Shown here: in pieces, positions 45,126 through 55,258 of the stretch | How positions within the stretch are numbered: the stretch's first letter is position 1 | Layout of the letters: each line of letters begins with the position of its first letter | Assembly (NCBI GenBank): GCA_027625915.1 | Contig: JANTQA010000072.1 | Location: forward strand, 2,790,001-2,854,000 | From: Anaeramoeba flamelloides | Taxonomy: Eukaryota > Metamonada > Anaeramoebidae | Length of the DNA: 64,000 nt | Direction: 5' to 3' | Notes under the pieces: model-generated | Told to the model about the DNA's origin: nothing | The model's input: only the letters and a program-made list of their open reading frames with translations | Databases searched by the model: none | Made by a program: the position numbers and the translations under genes

Positions 45126-47426
45126 AATTAATATAATAATAATTTAATGTTTTTTTTTTTTTTGTTTTATTTCATTTCATTTATTTTCGATATTTATTTT
45201 TGTGTGAAAGGGAGAACGTATAGTATTTTATTTCTGATTAGGCTTTTATGAATTTTAAAAAATATCATATCTAAATTAGAGAAAGTATAAAACATTCAAG
45301 AATAATTCCAAATTTTTTTAAAATTTCTTAATTAAACACAGAGTGGATAAATGATTTAACAATCATCTAATCCTTTGAGAGCCAAAAGGCAAGTGTTAGG
45401 AGGTCCTTTTGTTTTTTTTTCCTTTGAAATTTTTTAAGTGATTAAAATTTTAATAAACAATTTTTAAATATAATCAATAATAACATAGAATGATCTTTAA
45501 TAGGTTTCTTTTAATAGAATATTTTTTTGATTTTTATTCCGTTTTTTTCTACCACAAAATCTTCTTTATATTTGTAATAAGAATTAATAGTGTTGAAAGG
45601 GTAATGTGTAATTATCAAAGGAATTGGATTATAACTTCAAATTAATTAATGATAAATAGACTTTTTTTGTTATTAGGGTAGATAAAATTTTACATTAAAA
45701 CAAAAAAATTTGAATTCTAAAATTTGGACTAATTATTTTAAAAAAACTTCAAAAAATATGTTTTAATTTGACTTTTTTTCATATCTTTATTTTCTTTTTA
45801 AGTTTATTGCTTTTACATTTATGCTAATCGTAATTTAAGAATTGATTTTAAATTGAGTATTTGAATACAATAATAACTTTGATGTATCCAAATATCTTAA
45901 ATTGTAGAGTAATTTTTTTTTATTTTTATTTTGAAGTTTAGAAATTTATTTCTTTTTACATCTTTAATTTTGAAATTTTAAAGCATCTAAAATTGAAATA
46001 AACTATAATCTTCTTTTGATTATCTCTATTTTGTTTCGTGTTCTGAAATAATCATTTCATTTAAGATTTTGAGTTAACTTAAAAGATAGCCAATATATAA
46101 GTATACAATAGAGGTTTTGATGATAACATGCTATAATTCACGATAAAGTTACAAAAATCGCGATAATTTTCATCAAATCGCGATATATCAGAAAATCGCG
46201 ATAATTCAATATTATTGTGATAAGAAAACAAATCGCGATATTCTATAAAATCGCGATAAATATTAAAAAATCGTCATAAATGCCAAAATATCGCGATTAC
46301 TTTTTAATCGCGATATAATAGTTGATGGGTTTTTGGGCTAATTGAGAAATATTTTGAATAAAAAATTTTTTTTGATCAAAAAATAGATTAGGTGAAAAAA
46401 ATTTCTTCTTTGAAAAAACAACAAAAAAGATACTTGATCCAATCAAGGATCAGATCAAAGAGTTTTGTTGTGTTTTCATTTTGGTTGGTTGACAAACCGA
46501 TCGATCCGTTAAGATCAACAACAATAAGAACTAAAGAGAAATAAATATTTTTTCAGTTAATGGTAGTGTTGGAAATTGCTTTGAATAATTAGCTTTTAAA
46601 ATAACCAACCCTTAATCTGTTCTTTAAAGAATGTGTTCTTGGGTTACAATATTTTCATTTTTTCTCAGAAAGCTAAAAGGAGTTAGATAACTCTTCAAAA
46701 GATTTCACAACATCCTTGCCAGATGATCACCAATTATTAAGATTTTTTATACACTTCTTGTCTTTTTCTTCTTTTTCTACTCATATCTTTGTATTAGACA
46801 GAAAACACAATTAGAATATTAGAGGTTTTTGTTTGATCGATCACCAATAAGAAGTCGAATTATTCTTTATTCTTTTTGGCTATTTAAAATTGTGAGGTAA
46901 CAACTCTATTTTAAGAAAACACACATAATTTATATTCAAGTGTATTGATGAGATGGGTAATTATTAGTTTGGATCATAAAATTTGTTTGATATTTTATAT
47001 TTTGTTAAAAAAAAAATGTAAATTTTACATTTCAACAAGATCATTGGTTCAACATTCTTTAAGGTAACAAATATACTGATGTTAATCAAAGTGATTCTTC
47101 TTAGTCTTAAAATAATGATTGACCTTAATTCAAAGGTATTTTTGGTTTTTACTCTTTTTGAAAAAAAAAAAACAAGATCTCAAAAAAAAAAGAGAAAAAA
47201 TTAATTACGTAATCCCAAAGTTTTAAAAGAGAAAGTCTGAAATCCTAAAAGAAGATTTTTTCGAGGAATTAATTTGTTCCAAACTGTAAAAAAATAAGAT
47301 TACACAAACTTCAAACTTCAGTCAGATAAAAAAAATAATTAAGTTTGGATTCATTTTTCATTAATTCCCAAAACAAATCAATAATTTGTATTTAAAACAT
47401 TTTTTATTCAATCAAACCAAATTATA
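45126..47426. other. Intergenic stretch with the TCGCGA ladder repeat
   Basis: No gene seen between the Cys-rich membrane protein and the TPR gene. It is dominated by repeat H copy 2 (46120-46860). The last ~300 bp before 47427 is A-rich and presumably carries the TPR gene promoter; no motif was recognised. Confidence 0.6.
46120..46860 (+). repeat. Dispersed repeat H, copy 2, with TCGCGA ladder
   Basis: The left 200 bp is a ladder of TCGCGA palindromes. Exact copies start at 46158, 46178, 46196, 46233, 46251, 46291 and 46308; near-copies start at 46138 (TCACGA), 46215 (TTGTGA) and 46271 (TCGTCA). That is ten units spaced 17-20 bp. The right 500 bp is the body shared with 19740-20400 and 49560-50620. 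This copy has kept most CpGs and so looks youngest or least modified. There is no open frame. Confidence 0.85.
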
Positions 47427-49073
47427 ATGAGCGAAAAAGAGAAAGAACACAAACCTCAAAAGAAGAAAAACCTTGAAAAAGAAAAAGAAATTGAAAAAGA
47501 AATAAAAAAAGAAAAAGAAATCGAAAACGAAAATGAAATCGAAAAAAAAAATCCCAAGAAACAAAAATACTCCAAGAAACAATTGAGAATAATTTTAGGG
47601 AGCAAAGAATTCTTAAAAAAAGGGTTAAAGTTAACTGAAAAGAACGAGCACTACCAAAAAGGTATGGAACTTGTTGACAATCTCCAGTATGAGCTTGCAC
47701 TCGAGCAATTTGCAAAGGCCATTGAGTCTGCGCCAGAAAACGAAATTTACCATTTTGTATGTGGCGGGGTCCTTGCTAAGTGTGGAAAGTTGGAAGCCTC
47801 TATCGAATCGTATTCCAAGTCGATCAAACTGAACCCAAAAATTCAAGAATTTTATTTTTCTCGAGCCTTGATCTATTCACTTTTAGGGCAAGGAGAGAAG
47901 GCTGTCTTAGATTTAACAAAAGTGATTGAACTCAACCCAAAGAGTTCTGAAGCGTGGTCGCTTCGGGGCAACATCCATTTGAGCCAATTGAAGGATCTTA
48001 AGTCTGCCCGCGAAGATTTGCTAATGGCCCTAGATCTGGATCCGGGTCACCCTGAAGCATGGTCGGACTTGGGAGTGGTCTACCATCAAGAGTACATGAT
48101 TGAAGAGTCCTTGGAGTGCTTTGAAAATGCAATTGCATTTGGAGCAAACGACGCTGCCAATTATTTGAACAAGGCCAAATCCCTAAGCCACATGGACGAG
48201 TTAGAAGAGGCCATGGAATCCCTGGAGAAGGGGCTTAAATTGGATCCGTTGTACCCAGAGCTATGGTTTGAAAAGGGAAACTGTCTGTTGTTCATGGAGA
48301 AGACTGATGGTGCCATCGAATGCTTTGACAAGGCCATTGAGATTAACCCAAAGAATTACATTTATTATGCTGGGCGTGCCAGCGCACACTCTTCTTTAAA
48401 GAACTTTAAGCAGAGTATTAAGGATTATTCAAAGGTAATGCAATTGAAGCCAAAGGAAATGTCCTTCCTATTTGAACGTGGTGTTGTTTATTTGTCCGCG
48501 AACAAACCCGAGAAGGCCATTGAAGATTTTACTGTTTTATTAAAATTGGATCCTACAGATTCTCAGGCTTTTAACATGAGGGGCTGCGCATATGACAAGC
48601 TCGGCTTATTTGACAAATCACTTGTGGACTTTCAAAGTGCTGCAAAATTCGAACCTGAAAATACCCTTTACTATTACAACACAGGCGAAGTTTTTTTGAA
48701 AACTGAAAAATGGGAGCTTGCAAAAGATCAATTTAACCTTGCCAAAAGCTTTTTAACAGAAGAAGACCACGAATTTAATTTCGCTAAAATTGTAAATGCA
48801 GTTTACAATTTGACAACAAACAAAACTGAAAGCGCAATAGAGCTATTTGATATCATTATTAAAGAAGAAGACGATGAAGACGAATTAGTCGAAACTTATT
48901 ACTTTAGAGGCAGAGCCTATGAAATCCTAAAGAATATTGAAAAGGCTAAAGAAGATTTTGAAAAGGTTTTACAATTAAACCCTAAATTTGGTATAGCAAA
49001 AGAAAGACTTTTGAATTTGGCTAATGAAAAAGAGGAAAAAAATGAAAAAGATGAAAAAAAAGAGAAAAAATAA
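47427..49073 (+). CDS. Tetratricopeptide repeat protein
   Basis: 548 residues without introns. A Lys/Glu/Asn-rich N-terminus (1-50) is followed by an array of about 13 TPR units from about 75 to 530, recognisable by the recurring pattern of W/Y-x2-L/R-G, A-x3-Y/F-x-K-AI-E/K-L-N/D-P. Examples are ALEQFAKAIESAPEN, SYSKSIKLNPK, AIECFDKAIEINPKN and FEKVLQLNPKF. A short Lys/Glu tail ends the protein. TPR arrays form superhelical scaffolds that bind peptides such as chaperone C-termini or complex subunits. The closest general resemblance is to Sti1/OGT-like solenoids, but no catalytic domain, DP motif or J domain is present, so no partner can be named. The start Met is the first in the frame, 26 bp after an A/T-rich leader. 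Confidence 0.9.
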   Translation: MSEKEKEHKPQKKKNLEKEKEIEKEIKKEKEIENENEIEKKNPKKQKYSKKQLRIILGSKEFLKKGLKLTEKNEHYQKGMELVDNLQYELALEQFAKAIESAPENEIYHFVCGGVLAKCGKLEASIESYSKSIKLNPKIQEFYFSRALIYSLLGQGEKAVLDLTKVIELNPKSSEAWSLRGNIHLSQLKDLKSAREDLLMALDLDPGHPEAWSDLGVVYHQEYMIEESLECFENAIAFGANDAANYLNKAKSLSHMDELEEAMESLEKGLKLDPLYPELWFEKGNCLLFMEKTDGAIECFDKAIEINPKNYIYYAGRASAHSSLKNFKQSIKDYSKVMQLKPKEMSFLFERGVVYLSANKPEKAIEDFTVLLKLDPTDSQAFNMRGCAYDKLGLFDKSLVDFQSAAKFEPENTLYYYNTGEVFLKTEKWELAKDQFNLAKSFLTEEDHEFNFAKIVNAVYNLTTNKTESAIELFDIIIKEEDDEDELVETYYFRGRAYEILKNIEKAKEDFEKVLQLNPKFGIAKERLLNLANEKEEKNEKDEKKEKK

Positions 49074-49239
49074 TTTTTCTATTTCCATCTATGGAAATTT
49101 AATTTTGTTTTTTATTTTCGTTTTCATTTTTTAATTCTTATTCTTAATTTTATTATTTTTATATTTCTCATTTCTTCTAAAATAAAATATATATTCATAA
49201 ATCCTTTTTTTTTTAATCTTGTTTTCATTTTTTAATGTA

Positions 49240-50620
49240 GGTGATGAAATTTTTTTTGGGTATTTGGATATTTCTATCTTAATTCAAGATATAATATAAA
49301 AAAATCACGATTATGATTTTAAAATCATAAAATTATTCAAAGCACAAGAAATATTGAAATCGTGATGATAGAGGATTTGACAATATCTTTGTCAAGTCAC
49401 GATAAAGTTTGAAAAATCGTATTGATATTATTTAAAATCATGATACTGATTAAAATAACATTAATTAAAAATATCACCATATTTTCGCAATAAGATGACA
49501 AACTGTGATATTTTATGAAATATTGATAATTGGGTGTTTAAAATCTTGATAAATGTTAAAATATCGTGATAAATAATTAATTGTGAGAAAATAGTTGATG
49601 ACTTTTAGTCCAATTCAATTGATATTTTTAGAAAGGAAATAATTTTTATTTGATCAAAACAACAAACTTGAAAAATAGTTATTCTTTTTTTTTCAAAAAA
49701 ATAAAAAAAAAATAGGGTGTTTAAATATTCCCGAAAATACCTGAAAATCGAAAATACCCGAAAATTTTTTAACCACATAAAAACACGTTATGGACAACTT
49801 CTATGAAACACTGGTGCTAATATACTTAGTTTAACGCTGAAATTACAATTATACTTTCAGACAAAATTTATTTTTTTTGAATTTTCTACTTTAAACCACT
49901 CTAAAGAGGTTTTGGTACCTTTTGAGTATATTTTTGTAATTGTTGGTACTTATTAGGGTAAGTGTATAGGTATGTCAGGGTATTGGTAAGGGTTGTGTTT
50001 GTATGTTTTGGTTAACCCAGTTCCTTTAATGGAAGGGTAAGTTAAATAAAGTTTGGTTTGTGTCACATTATGTCGGATACGGGTATGTGTTGTACGATTA
50101 GATATTGCTCCGTTATTTTTGGATTGTATTTAATATACAAAATTATGGGTAATGAGAAACAATTTGAAATTTTCAATTCAAGTACATTTTCTCTCATTTA
50201 GTTAATACCATTTCGAAATGATCAGAAATGTTACAGTCATCCATGATACTTATTCCATTCACACAAAATGGGTTGAATACCATTCCCTAAAATTTAATTT
50301 TTTGAATTTTGATATCTTCAGTAAAAAATTTTTTTTGGAAAATAAAATCCTAATTTACCTTTATACTGAGTATATTGGCACTATTTTTTCATAGAAGGTG
50401 TTCAAAAAGTGTTTTTTTTTTGTGGTTAAAACATTTTCGGGTATTTTCGATTTTCAGGTATTATCGGTAATATTTGATAGATTCAAAAAATTAAATTCAA
50501 TCAAGGTTCAGTTTAAGGAATTTTCATTTTAATTTCTTTTGATTTGTTTGACCTAATGATCAAACGGTTGAAATCTGTGTGGTGGTACTGGGGATGTAAA
50601 CATTAAAATGAACCAATAGT
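49240..50620 (+). repeat. Dispersed repeat H, copy 3, split by element K
   Basis: The left part (49300-49610) is the ladder region with units decayed to TCACGA (49305, 49397), TCGTGA (49360), TCGTGAT (49564) and TGTGAT forms. The body resumes after element K with CAATCAAGGTTCAG and GATCAAACGG, matching 46440-46510 in the intact copy. The total is longer than copy 2 only because of the ~750 bp insertion. Confidence 0.65.
49723..50475. mobile_element. Element K with 54 bp terminal inverted repeats
   Basis: Left end 49723-49776 and right end 50422-50475 are inverted copies of each other, with about 51 of 54 positions identical by eye (core TGAAAATCGAAAATACCCGA). The interior is ~645 bp with no long open frame, so the element is non-autonomous. 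It interrupts repeat H, which fixes the order of events: H first, K later. A decayed reverse-orientation relative lies at about 56390-57040. The superfamily is not assigned. Confidence 0.82.
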
Positions 50621-50939
50621 TGAATTACAGTTTGTATAAAAAATATCTTGTCAAAAAACATTTATGTTTTCCTATTCTAGTTATGTTAAAGGAGGTGACT
50701 TTTTTAAATTGATTCAATATCCCAATTATGTTGTTTATTTTATGCTTTTTTCTCTTTAAAATTGTAATAATATATTTTAAAATTAAAATTAGTCTGGAAA
50801 GGTCATCTGTTTGTATATTTATTTTTTTCTAAATGTTTTTTTCTTTTCCGAAATTTCAGTGTAAAATAATTTTCCGAAATGAAATCAAAAAAAATTTTTG
50901 TAATTTTTATGAGTACCTTCAACTAATTAAAAATAAATT

Positions 50940-51560
50940 AATATGTGATTTACAAGAGATCCCAAAAAATCAAAAATCAAAAACTAGGATTATTTAAAGA
51001 AAAAAAAAAAAGACGTTGAGAGTGATTTCCAATTTCCGACTAGAAGGGTGAGGATATATAATTTTGAAAACATCAAAGTTTGTTTCAAAATTGTCACTCT
51101 TTGACAAATTTTGACATTACAAAGTTTAATTCTTTATGTTTTTTTTTTCATTTCTCAAATGAGATATTTGTATCTAAGAATTTTACAAAATCTTTACCTT
51201 GTCAAATATAGGGGGTTAGAAGATAACCAGAAAATATGTCAAATTGAATTAAATTGATAGTATACTAAAAGAAAATAATTTGTTTAAATTGAAGAAATTT
51301 AACCCCTTGGAAATATAATCTGAGAAAAAATTGGATTTTTTTTAAAATTTTGGATTTGGAATTTTTAAAACCGTTGAAAATCTTTTTTTTTTAGTTGATT
51401 TTTTTTGGGATTTGATAATTATTTTAAATCTTTTTTGAGTTATTAGAATTTTTTGATAATTGAGATCCAATGATTTTATTTATATTTGTATTTTAGTCGA
51501 ATGAAGACCCAATCAATATTTTTTTACAGAAATCGGAAAAATTAACTGTAAATCCAACAC
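50940..51560. repeat. Dispersed repeat J, copy 2
   Basis: Aligns with 33600-34300 through CAAAAATCAAAAACTAGGAT, ATATATAATTTTGAAAACA, the AAATGAGATATTTGTA block, TATAGGGGGTTAGAAGATAA and TTGAAGAAATTTAACC. The end corresponding to 34160-34290 is present near 51450-51530 and is partly echoed at 52560-52790. Confidence 0.5.
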
Positions 51561-51679
51561 CTTAAAAGAATTAGAATTTTAACTTGATAAATATCGAATT
51601 AAATAACTGGAAAATAGTGCAACTTGGAAAGTTCAAAAATATTTATAAATAATTTCTATTCATTATAATATTAATAAAC

Positions 51680-52500
51680 AGCCGTGCTGTCAAGGGCCGT
51701 AGAGTGCTTAGGTTTTCTTGAGGTTTTCTGTTTTATCTGTTAAGTTTTCTAGGTTTTTTGAGGTTTTCTATTTTATTTGTGAAGTTTTCTAGGTTTTTTT
51801 TTACTTTAGAAATAAACAGAAAATTTTGTAAAATTTTCGGTTTATTTCTAAAACACAAAAAAGCCAAACGAAAAATTATTGATTTTCTATATAAATAGAA
51901 TACTCAAAAAAACCTAACGAAAATCTATTCATTTTCCAAATAAACAGAAAAATCAAGAAAAACCAATGGCCTTTTTTTTTTAATTTTAGAAATAAAAAGA
52001 AAAATTCAACAATTTTCTTTCTATTTCTCAAATTAAAAAAAATCACAGGGCCGTTTTTCAGAATGTAAAAAAATATAGTAAAAAAAAAGATTTTATGCAA
52101 TTCCTCTGAATTCTTGAAAAGCTAACAACTATCCATCCTATGAAAAGAATCGCAAAATCTGGATATTTGAATTAAAAAAATTTGACATTTCTAAATATAA
52201 AAAAACAATATTATTACTATTTTTGATATTATTAGAAAAAGAAATTCATCATATTTATTAGCCTACTGGGTAATAAATTTATTTTTGAGTCTTTAAAAAA
52301 ATTACTAAATCACAATTTAGGAATTTTATGAAATGCCATCAAGTGCCTAGCTTTTCAAGAATTTAATAAATGGAGTTAAATCAAAGATTTTTCTCTATAC
52401 TTTTGGATTCTGGAAAAGCTAAAGGCGGTTTTTTTTAATTTGAGAAATCAACCCAAAACATCTTAAATTTAATTTTTATTTCTCCAAGTTAAAAAAACCT
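51680..52500. repeat. Array of ~73 bp hairpin units (family G), copy 2
   Basis: Hairpins at about 52053-52124 and 52349-52420 (the latter from AGCTTTTCAAGAATTTAATA to GGATTCTGGAAAAGCT) match the units of 27990-29215. A second unit type, a ~40 bp near-palindrome around GAAATAAACAGAAAATTTTG, lies near 51808-51850. The GAGGTTTTCTATTTTATTTG units near 51720-51780 are the inverse of CCTAGAACACTTCACAAATA in copy 1. Confidence 0.6.
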
Positions 52501-53485
52501 AATGGTAAATCAGAGGAATTAAAAACTCCTCCATTAAATAATAAAAAAAAAAAATAAATATTTTTTTTTAAAAGTTGAATTTTTGTAAATCGAAGATCCT
52601 TTTCAAACTTTTTCTTGTTTCTATATTTTTGTCAATTGAGATAAAGGAATTTTTTTTTTTTGTTATTTGAATTTTATCATCCAAAAGAAGGGCAATTTGA
52701 TAATACCCTTTTTTATTCTTCAAGTATCCCCTTGTATATGAAGCAGATCCACAATAAATTACTAGAACCTTTACTTTCAACTATTAAATTTTTAATAATA
52801 CTTCAAGTTTTGGAAAGCCCATAAAGTCAAAATTTCATTGATCTACAGTTGTTAAAATATTTTGTAATCAATATTAGAATTACTGTACACACATTTAGAG
52901 ATTGTGAAAGTTCCACTATTAACAGTAAAGTGTGTAGATTTCCTTGACTTACAGTTTTGGTAAAAAAAAAAAAGGTAAATTTTCCAACCAATACTAACTC
53001 CATAAAAGATTAATTGCTGAAAGAGGATTTTTGATACCTCAATTCACTTTAAATAAAACAAAAAAAAATTAAATATTAAAATTCTTGAATAATAATAAAA
53101 ATAAATATATAAACATTTTTATTAAAAAAATTAATTTTAAAAGATTCGAAAATATTTTAAAAAATTTTCGAGTTAAATATTCTTTAATTCAATATTTTAA
53201 AAAATTTGTTTAAGAACAAATTATTTGTGTTATTCCATGTCAACTCTTAATTGATAGTTTTTTTTTTTTTCAAAAAAGTTGAAAAGTATTTCAAAAATAA
53301 TGATTATAAATCCATCTTCAAAAGCTGTCAACTCAAAATTTTGTTAATATTTCATCTTGTAACTGTTCTATTTAAGTTATCACCCCTTTTACGGGAACTT
53401 TTAAATTTTTTTTGAAAGCAAATCTAAAAAGTATCTATCTTAGAATATATAGATATATTTAAAAATATCAAAATAAGACCATTTA

Positions 53486-55093
53486 TTAATCGATTTGGGC
53501 TTCCTTAAATATCTTAACCCTTAAAGACTCTTCATTTGAATTTTTTAAATAGCAGGGGTAATGGGACATTTCCATTTCTAAAAGATCTGCTTCTTTTTCG
53601 ATTTGTGATCTTATTTGGATATTTTCAAGTTTTAATTGTTCAATTTTCTTTTCTTTTTGTCCCAATTCCCTTTCTAAAACATCGCATCGTTCTCGTTCAA
53701 GCTGGATGTTTTTTAGTTCATTGCCAATTTCGTTTTGTTGTAATTTGACTCTTTCTTCTCTACGGTTGATTTTTTTTAATAGTCGCCCAATTTTTTTTTG
53801 TTCTTTTAAAATTTTTGATTTGGATTTTTCATCGAAAATTGTTTTTGATCTGTTTTTCCGAATTTTCTTTTTGGATTTTTGTTTTTTTGATTTTTGTTTT
53901 TTTGGTTTTTTTTTTTTAGATTTCTGTTTTTTTGTTTTTTCTTTTTTTGTCTTTTGTTTTTTAGGTTTTTGTCTTTTTGATTCAGAATTCACATTTATTT
54001 TTTGCAGTGACTGCTTTTTTTTGGGAGAAAATAATTGTGAGGATGAAAATAATTTTGTTGAAAAAGTATCCAAAGAATCTGAATTCGATAACGATAATGA
54101 TAATACTGAAGACGAATTTGTCGGTGACTCTACTCCAATTTCGAGAGACGAAGTAGACGAAGTTGAATCCGATTTTGGTTTTTTTTCTTTTTGGGTTTCA
54201 TGAATTTTGCCTTTGGACCATTTTTTTTTGAGGTTAAATTTTGACTTTATTTTTGATCGGAACTTTGATTTTTTTTTGTTGGTTTTCTTGTTATTTAACT
54301 CCGTTTGTTTTTGTTTAAGGAGTTGTGCAGTAGTTGCAATACTAAAAGAAAAATATCTAGGGCTTTGAGGTGGTAAGTTGTTTTTTGGTTGTTTGAATGT
54401 CTTTACTGTTCTTAGTACTGTTGGCTGCTTTGTTAGATCCAGTTTGTCTGGTTTTTTTTTTTTTTTTTTTTTTTTTTTGGGTTTTTTTGTTCTTTTTTTT
54501 TTTTCGGTTTTGGTTTTGGTTTTGGTTTTTTGTGGGTCACTTGGGTTTGTTTTCTTTTTTTTTCTTCTTTTTTTGGCTTTCGCATTTTTTTTTGTTTTTT
54601 TCTTGTTTTTTTTTTTTTTTTTTTTTTTTCTGTCTCTTCTTTGTGTTTGTTGTTCACTTTTTTTTTCGCTTTCCTTTTTGTTTTCTTTTTCTTGTTCCTT
54701 TTTTATTTCCTTTTCATTTTCCTTTTCATTTTCTTTTTCTTTTTCATTTTCTTTTTCTTTTTCTTTTTCTTTTTCCTTTTCATTTTCATTTTCTATTTCT
54801 TTTTCTTTTTCCTTTTCTTTTTCCATTTCTTTTTTCTTTTTCTTTTTCTTTTTCTTTTTCTTTTTTTTTTTTTTTCTTCTTTTTTCATTCATACTTTTCT
54901 TTGTGTATTTAAAACACTCTAAATCTAAAACGTCAATTAGATCTTGGTTTAAACTTGGGTTTGTTTTGAACTTGTATCTTGAAAGATCTGAAGTAATTGA
55001 TCTTTTACTCTTAACAAAATTGTTTGGGGAGAGGTTATTATCATTTATCAAATATGTGGTGTTGTTTTTGTCAATTTTTTCGTTTTTTGACAT
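53486..55093 (-). CDS. Lys-rich protein with C-terminal coiled coil
   Basis: Unrecognised. From the Met at 55093 (MSKNEKIDKNNTTYLINDNN) it is 535 residues. The frame stays open upstream to a Met at 55177, but that extension is hydrophobic, would leave no leader, and abuts the divergent ATG at 55178, so I prefer 55093. Order: Asn/Ser-rich start, an almost pure Lys run, Lys/Glu repeats, several Lys-rich blocks with PKKQKSKKQ-type repeats, a Ser-rich acidic patch, then a coiled coil of roughly 100 residues (KILKEQKKIGRLLKKINRRE... through LERELGQKEKKIEQLKLENI) and a short globular-looking end. The very basic repeats suggest nucleic-acid or microtubule binding, or simply a nucleolar-type disordered protein. 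The opposite strand shows long Phe-rich frames that are shadows. Confidence 0.7.
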   Translation of the reverse strand: MSKNEKIDKNNTTYLINDNNLSPNNFVKSKRSITSDLSRYKFKTNPSLNQDLIDVLDLECFKYTKKSMNEKRRKKKKKKKKKKKKKKKEMEKEKEKEKEIENENEKEKEKEKEKENEKEKENEKENEKEIKKEQEKENKKESEKKSEQQTQRRDRKKKKKKKNKKKTKKNAKAKKRRKKKKTNPSDPQKTKTKTKTEKKKRTKKPKKKKKKKKKPDKLDLTKQPTVLRTVKTFKQPKNNLPPQSPRYFSFSIATTAQLLKQKQTELNNKKTNKKKSKFRSKIKSKFNLKKKWSKGKIHETQKEKKPKSDSTSSTSSLEIGVESPTNSSSVLSLSLSNSDSLDTFSTKLFSSSQLFSPKKKQSLQKINVNSESKRQKPKKQKTKKEKTKKQKSKKKKPKKQKSKKQKSKKKIRKNRSKTIFDEKSKSKILKEQKKIGRLLKKINRREERVKLQQNEIGNELKNIQLERERCDVLERELGQKEKKIEQLKLENIQIRSQIEKEADLLEMEMSHYPCYLKNSNEESLRVKIFKEAQID

Positions 55094-55177
55094 TAGGAAA
55101 GAAGAAAAAATGAACTTTTCTATCATCTTTATTGAGAAATTCGCAAAATAAAAAGTGAAATGTAAACCCAAAAACAA
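55094..55177. promoter_or_regulatory. Putative 84 bp bidirectional promoter
   Basis: If the minus-strand gene starts at 55093 and the plus-strand candidate exon at 55178, only 84 bp separate the two start codons. That stretch would have to serve both leaders and promoters. I recognise no core promoter motif in it. The inference depends entirely on both start calls. Confidence 0.3.
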
Positions 55178-55258
55178 ATGAGTTCAACACCAAAGGGTTT
55201 TTGGAATAGAATTAATTTTGTAATTTCAACTGGTAAAAAAGTTATTTCGAAAATTCAG
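55178..55258 (+). CDS. Candidate first exon of a divergent gene (27 codons)
   Basis: ATG followed by 27 codons in balanced, protein-like composition (MSSTPKGFWNRINFVISTGK, then KVISKIQ), ending TTCAG|GTAGTT, a good donor in phase 0. Read through without splicing, the frame ends 26 codons later in low-complexity sequence. The basic, amphipathic N-terminus resembles the H0 helix of N-BAR proteins in character, but this is only a resemblance. No second exon was identified in the following 4 kb. It may be a real first exon of a gene with a long intron, or a chance match. Confidence 0.35.

Larger units (their letters stand above)
49074..53485. other. Repeat-rich intergenic stretch with nested insertions
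   Basis: No supported gene between the TPR protein and the Lys-rich coiled-coil gene. In order it holds repeat H copy 3 (49240-50620) split by element K (49723-50475), repeat J copy 2 (50940-51560), hairpin array G copy 2 (51680-52500), and a fragment resembling the end of repeat J (52560-52800). The remainder to 53485 is plain AT-rich sequence. Confidence 0.6.

Noticed and set aside
46138-46313. TCGCGA ladder as a CRISPR array
   Set aside because: The repeated unit is only 6-8 bp with ~12 bp of variable A/T between, far too short for repeat-spacer structure, and the context is eukaryotic.
54378-55151. Long Phe-rich plus-strand frames opposite the Lys-rich gene
   Set aside because: Same explanation: poly-Lys coding DNA read backwards gives poly-Phe in several frames.
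55094-55177. N-terminal extension of the coiled-coil protein from the Met at 55177
   Set aside because: The 28 extra residues are hydrophobic and low complexity, unlike the rest, and would leave no room for a leader before the divergent ATG at 55178.
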